Part shown: piece after piece, positions 60,091 through 64,000 of the stretch
Position numbering within the stretch: position 1 is the first letter of the stretch
Layout of the letters: every line of letters starts with the position of its first letter
Assembly (NCBI RefSeq): GCF_036632915.2
Contig: NZ_CP155552.1
Span: forward strand, 1,426,001-1,490,000
Length of the DNA: 64,000 nt
Source of the DNA: Faecalibacterium taiwanense
Lineage (GTDB): Bacteria; Bacillota; Clostridia; Oscillospirales; Ruminococcaceae
Direction of reading: 5' to 3'
The notes under the pieces: model-generated
What the model saw: only the letters and a program-made list of their open reading frames with translations
Databases searched by the model: none
Told to the model about the DNA's origin: nothing
Program-made: the position numbers and the translations under genes

Positions 60091-60172
60091 CCGCCCAGCT
60101 ACCAACTCGTGCGGTCAATCTTTTCTTGACTAAACGGGCAAGGAGCTGACCATTGCGGACAGCGCCTTTTCT
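60080..60172 (-). ncRNA. Putative antitoxin RNA, module 4
   Basis: Minus-strand promoter TTGACA (60207-60202), 17-base spacer, TATACT (60184-60179), RNA start conserved with the other modules (GGCGCTGTCCGCAATGG), ending in the shared hairpin GACCGC/GCGGTC (60089-60116). Confidence 0.55.
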
Positions 60173-60224
60173 GTTTGTAGTATAGTGCTTTTTTCAGGGA
60201 TTGTCAAGGGCGCAGGGCTTCTCT

Positions 60225-61592
60225 TTACACCGCCTGTAGTGTCTGACCTCTCTGGCGCATCTTGTGCCACACCACCAGCAGGCAGGCCAGATGCACGGCA
60301 GCCGTCAGCACCCAGCTGATGGGGTAGCTGATGTACAGCATGAACGGTGTGCGGTTCAGCTGGAAGATGGTGGCAATCCACACCAGCCGCAGCAGGCAGC
60401 TGCCCACAAGGCTCACCACCATGGGCAGCACGCTGTAGCCAAGGCCGCGCAGGCTGCTGGCCAGCGTATCCATGATGCCGCACAGCAGGTAGGTGCCGCA
60501 GATCACCCGCAGGCGTTCGTATCCGGCGGCGATCACCGCCGCATCCGAGGAGTAGAAGTGCAGCAGCTGGGTGCCTGCCAGCACCGCACCGCCGCCCAGC
60601 ACCACGCCGGTCACGATGGCGCACAGCAGGCAGTTGAGGACAACACGGTTCAGGTTCTGGTACTTGCGCGCGCCCATGTTCTGGCTGGTAAAGGTGACGG
60701 CAGCCTGCGAAAAGGCGTTCATGGCGGTATAGACGAAGCCCTCCAGATTGGCGGAGGCCGAACTGCCTGCCACCACCGTGGAACCAAAGGAGTTGATGGC
60801 CGACTGGATGACCACGTTGGACAGGCTGAACACGGTGCTCTGCAGACCGGCAGGCAGGCCGATAAGCAAAATCTGCTTCAAGGCACCCATGTGGAAGCCC
60901 AGATGATGCAGATCCAGATGCAGCGCGCCCTCCTCCTTCATCAGCATCCGCGTCACCATGCAGGCGGAAACGGTCTGGCTGATGATGGTAGCCAGCGCCA
61001 CGCCTGCCACGCTCATGGAAAAGCCAATGACGAACACAAGGTTCAGCACCACGTTGATGATGCCGGCTGCTGCCAGACAGTACAGCGGGCGCTTGGTGTC
61101 GCCCACGGCGCGCAGCAGCGCACTGCTGAAGTTGTACAGCATGGTCATAGGCATCCCGATGAAATAAATTTTAAGGTACAGCGCAGAAAGGTCGATCACA
61201 TCCTCCGGGCAGCTCATCAGCTCCAGCAGCCCCCGGGCTGCAAAGAACCCCACCACAGCCAGCAGCACGCCGCTGACAAGGCCCAGCGTCACCGAGGTCT
61301 GCACCGTGTCCTGTACGCCGCGGTCATCTTTTGCGCCAAAGCAGCGGGCCGCCACCACGTTTGCGCCCAGCGAAAGCCCTACGAACAGGTTCACCAGCAG
61401 GTTGATGAGGGAGCCGTTGGAGCCGACGGCGGCCAGTGCGGTGCTGCCCGCAAAGCGGCCCACGACCACTACGTCCGCAGCGTTGAACAGCAGCTGCAGA
61501 ATGCTGGAAGCTGCCAGTGGGATGGAGAACAGGATGATCTTTTGGAGCATCGGGCCGCTGGTAAGGTCAGCGGAGCGGCTTGTCTGAGCCAT
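60225..61592 (-). CDS. MATE family efflux transporter
   Basis: The 455-residue protein has 12 helices and the two MATE halves: LTSGPMLQKIILFSIPLAASSILQLLF, GSNGSLINLLVNLFVGLSLGANV, and in the second half LLIGLPAGLQSTVFSLSNVVIQSAINSFG. It pumps cationic or xenobiotic substances. A promoter lies 120 bases before the start. Confidence 0.93.
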   Translation of the reverse strand: MAQTSRSADLTSGPMLQKIILFSIPLAASSILQLLFNAADVVVVGRFAGSTALAAVGSNGSLINLLVNLFVGLSLGANVVAARCFGAKDDRGVQDTVQTSVTLGLVSGVLLAVVGFFAARGLLELMSCPEDVIDLSALYLKIYFIGMPMTMLYNFSSALLRAVGDTKRPLYCLAAAGIINVVLNLVFVIGFSMSVAGVALATIISQTVSACMVTRMLMKEEGALHLDLHHLGFHMGALKQILLIGLPAGLQSTVFSLSNVVIQSAINSFGSTVVAGSSASANLEGFVYTAMNAFSQAAVTFTSQNMGARKYQNLNRVVLNCLLCAIVTGVVLGGGAVLAGTQLLHFYSSDAAVIAAGYERLRVICGTYLLCGIMDTLASSLRGLGYSVLPMVVSLVGSCLLRLVWIATIFQLNRTPFMLYISYPISWVLTAAVHLACLLVVWHKMRQRGQTLQAV

Positions 61593-61713
61593 GAGAAAAG
61601 TACCTCCTTTTTATCGTTTACGCGGAGAAGCCGTTTTCCGAAGCATTGCACACTGCTTAGGAGGACAGCATCTGAAATGTAAATTTTTCGTAAATAAAGG
61701 GAACCGAAGGCAT

Positions 61714-61742
61714 ATTATAACGCGCGGCGCAGAAAAATACAA
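61714..61742 (-). promoter_or_regulatory. Promoter of the MATE gene
   Basis: Minus strand TTGTAT, 17-base spacer, TATAAT. The 120-base leader shows no clear structure. Confidence 0.65.
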
Positions 61743-61797
61743 GTGGCACCGCCGAAAAAGACAGTTTTTTCCGGCAATGCCACAGGAAAACGGTTTT

Positions 61798-63813
61798 TCA
61801 GTTGGATTCAAGCACCTTCCAGTGCTCCGGTGCGGCAAAATCGCTCGTCTCGCCGTCATCGGTGTACATCCGGCAGCGGGCGCTGCCATTTTCGTCCGGG
61901 CAGGCCCACAGGGTCAGGGCGGTGTCGTCCAGCTGGGCGGTGCAGCTGGCGGGTCTTGCCACCGGCACCGCATGGCCCGGGCGGATGAACAGCAGCACTT
62001 CGTCCAATGCGCAGCGGACGTAGTGGTGCCCGGCGGGCAGAAGCTCGGTGTCGTAGTCGTCTACACTGCGGATGCGGTAGAGCTTCATTGCTTCCGGCAG
62101 GTAGACATGCCGTCCGCTGGCGTTCTGGGTGTAGACAGGCGCTACCATCACACCCTCGCCCAGCAGCAGCTGGTCCTGCACCTCGCGGGCATCCGGGTCA
62201 GCGGGAAAATCAAAGCCCAAGGGCCGGAAGTAACTGGTATTTTCCAATGCCGCCTTCATGAAGGTACTATAAAGGTAGGGCAGCAGGGCATACCGCAGCC
62301 GGAGCATCTTCCGCAGGGCAGGCAGCATATCCGCAAAGCGGTAGTATTCCTGCATCCGGGAGCCGTCGGTGGCGTGGTTGCGCATCAGCGGCGTGAACAG
62401 GCCGAACTCCAGCCAGCGCAGAGCCAGATCAGGCGTAGTATCGTAGGAAAAACCGCACAGATCGGCACCGGTATAAAGAAAGCCGCACAGCTGCACGTTG
62501 GGCATCATCTGGATATTGGCCAGAAGCTGTGCCCATGTGGAAGCGTTGTCACCCAGCCAGATGCCGCCGTAGCGGTGGCTGCCGATGAAGCTGGAACGGC
62601 TGTAGAGCAGCGTGCGTCTGCCGGGCCGCAGGCGGGCAAAGGCTTCGCCTGCCGCACGGGTCATATTGCCGCCGTAGAGGTTGTGCACCCTGTCATGGCG
62701 CACCCGCTGGCCGTCCACATCGTGGTAGAAGCTGGCGTAGTCCTCGGGGGCGTTCATCAGGCCCAGCGCACCGCCCACCACCTTGCCAAAGAACTCATCC
62801 TGCACGATGTTGTCCTTCCGGCTCAGTTCGTCCATGCTCTCAAAGAAAGCCTTGAGCCGCTCGGGTGAGTAAAACAGCGCAGGCTCGTTCATATCGTTCC
62901 AGAAACCCTCGATGCCGCAGTCGGTCAGTGCCTTGTACTGCCGGCCGAACCACTCCCGCACCTCCGGGCGCAGGAAGTCCGCAAAGTAAGCCTTGCCGGG
63001 CCACACCGCCGCCACAAAGGGGGTACCGTCGGCTTTGGTGCAGAAGTAACCGTTTGCAAGGCCCTCGGCACAGACGGGGTTCTTCGGGTCGATGCGCACA
63101 CCCGCATCGATGATGGGCACCAGCCGGATGCCCTGTGCCTTCAGTTCAGCGCTCAGGGCGGCAAGGTCCGGAAAGCGCTGCTTGTTTACGGTAAAATCCG
63201 CGTAGTCCTGCATGTAATCGATGTCCATGCAGATCATATCCAGCGGCAGATCGTTCTCTTTGTACTGACGGGCCACCTCCCGCACGTCCTCAGCGGTTTT
63301 GTAGCCAAAGCGGCTCTGTGCCAGACCAAAGGCCCACTTGGGCGGGATATAGCTGCGGCCGATGAGCTGCCGGAACTGGCGGCTGATATCGTTCAGGTCG
63401 TCGCCGGTAATGATGTAAAGCTCATAGTCCGGCTCTTCGGTAGAAAAGCGCAGGGTGTCGTATTCGGTGTAGCCGATATCGTAACGCACTTTGCCCGGGA
63501 AATCGATGAACACACCAAAGCATTCACGGCCCACACCGCCATCAATGAGCAGAAAATTGTGCGCACCATAGTAGGAAAGCTTATCCTCGCTGTGGCGGGC
63601 TTCATCGGTGTTGTTGGTCACGTAGTGCCAGCCGCGCTTGTTGATGCCGCGGGGCATTTCGCCCAGACCGTACACGATGGCATCCGGAGCCATCCGGTAG
63701 GCCCAGCCGTCTTCTTCGGCTGTGAGGAAGGGCACCGGCCCGGCGGAAACTGGGATCTCCTGCACCACACTGTCGGTGGGCAGGGGCAGGCCAAAACGGA
63801 AACGCTGGATCAT
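61798..63813 (-). CDS. Glycoside hydrolase family 31 alpha-glucosidase/xylosidase
   Basis: The 671-residue protein has the GH31 (beta/alpha)8 barrel with the catalytic nucleophile Asp in GFWNDMNEPALF and the acid/base in GIWLGDNAS; an N-terminal beta domain with YGLGEMPRGINKRG and C-terminal beta domains. It has no signal peptide and so acts on imported oligosaccharides. GH31 members cleave alpha-1,4/1,6 glucose links or alpha-xyloside. Confidence 0.93.
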   Translation of the reverse strand: MIQRFRFGLPLPTDSVVQEIPVSAGPVPFLTAEEDGWAYRMAPDAIVYGLGEMPRGINKRGWHYVTNNTDEARHSEDKLSYYGAHNFLLIDGGVGRECFGVFIDFPGKVRYDIGYTEYDTLRFSTEEPDYELYIITGDDLNDISRQFRQLIGRSYIPPKWAFGLAQSRFGYKTAEDVREVARQYKENDLPLDMICMDIDYMQDYADFTVNKQRFPDLAALSAELKAQGIRLVPIIDAGVRIDPKNPVCAEGLANGYFCTKADGTPFVAAVWPGKAYFADFLRPEVREWFGRQYKALTDCGIEGFWNDMNEPALFYSPERLKAFFESMDELSRKDNIVQDEFFGKVVGGALGLMNAPEDYASFYHDVDGQRVRHDRVHNLYGGNMTRAAGEAFARLRPGRRTLLYSRSSFIGSHRYGGIWLGDNASTWAQLLANIQMMPNVQLCGFLYTGADLCGFSYDTTPDLALRWLEFGLFTPLMRNHATDGSRMQEYYRFADMLPALRKMLRLRYALLPYLYSTFMKAALENTSYFRPLGFDFPADPDAREVQDQLLLGEGVMVAPVYTQNASGRHVYLPEAMKLYRIRSVDDYDTELLPAGHHYVRCALDEVLLFIRPGHAVPVARPASCTAQLDDTALTLWACPDENGSARCRMYTDDGETSDFAAPEHWKVLESN

Positions 63814-63838
63814 AGGGGACCTCCTTGTAGCATCCTTG

Positions 63839-63944
63839 CCCTCTCCGTCACGCCTTTCGGCGTGCCACCTCTCTCAAAGTGAGAGATTTTGCCAAAGGCC
63901 TCATCTCCGAGGGGGCTGCCGAGCGAAAGCGAGACTGGGGGAGT
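63839..63944. repeat. Long inverted-repeat element, family member D
   Basis: CCCTCTCCGTCACGCCTTTC at the left and GAAAGCGAGACTGGGGGAG at the right, with internal TCTCTCAAAGTGAGAGA hairpin. The arms match members A-C. The remaining bases to the window end hold no gene. Confidence 0.6.
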
Positions 63945-64000
63945 GGACTTCTCATTTTCTTTATCTTACCCCGGACCACGCTGCAAAACAAGAGACAAAA

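Overview
The window is about 64 kb of a moderately high-GC, densely packed low-GC-phylum (Firmicutes/Bacillota, class Clostridia) chromosome. Gene order, codon use and the mix of genes (reverse rubrerythrin, NCS2 uracil permease, CstA under a T-box, remnants of sporulation gene sets, no flagellar genes) are most like Faecalibacterium or a close Oscillospiraceae relative; this assignment is an inference from content, not from a database search. No rRNA or tRNA gene, CRISPR array, prophage or transposase was recognised.

Layout. 1-9.8 kb: the classical priA-def-fmt-rsmB-rlmN-PP2C-prkC-rsgA-thiN operon, ending in a 25-codon spoVM-like gene. 9.8-16.6 kb: cysteine desulfurase, uracil permease behind a leader peptide/attenuator, reverse rubrerythrin, a DUF1624 membrane protein, a flavodoxin and small genes marked by GTTAG-N-CTAAC palindromes, and a HAD phosphatase. 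16.7-22 kb: YlmC/YmxH, an LtaS-type sulfatase, rpsB-tsf, an alpha/beta hydrolase and a hairpin-rich MITE-like element. 22-28.4 kb: cstA with an upstream T-box, a TrpR-like regulator, HAD phosphatase, a surface SGNH hydrolase with a Ser-rich tail. 28.5-36.8 kb: YjjG-type nucleotidase, ABC-F ATPase, Gx transporter, lon, ysxC, methyltransferase, hslO. 37-42.7 kb: yqfD/yqfC and ylbJ (sporulation type), a RepA-like ATPase with TGATACAGTG repeats, an AbrB/RelE toxin-antitoxin pair. 42.7-47.2 kb: copA (with a C-terminal CopZ domain)-csoR, an esterase-like protein, DUF4250, rpmB. 47.5-52 kb: site-2 protease-scpA-scpB-DUF2953-gerW-rluB. 52-64 kb: SNF transporter, LytTR two-component system, a structured RNA candidate, gntR-pyrB-pyrI, GNAT, MATE and a GH31 glucosidase.

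The most notable system is a family of four compact modules (36.8, 41.7, 52.1 and 59.8 kb). Each has a weak promoter, a 5'-terminal hairpin and a tiny hydrophobic protein gene, converging on a strong consensus promoter that drives a roughly 95-nt RNA; both transcripts share one bidirectional terminator. This is the architecture of a type I toxin-antitoxin locus of the par/Fst kind. A second unusual item is a pair of 95-bp sequences folding as a long closing stem with two inner hairpins, with compensatory changes between the two copies.

Quality note: six conserved genes (rsmB, the PP2C phosphatase, the Gx transporter, lon, the site-2 protease, rluB) each lack exactly one base in a short homopolymer. 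The uniform pattern suggests sequencing or assembly error rather than real gene decay.
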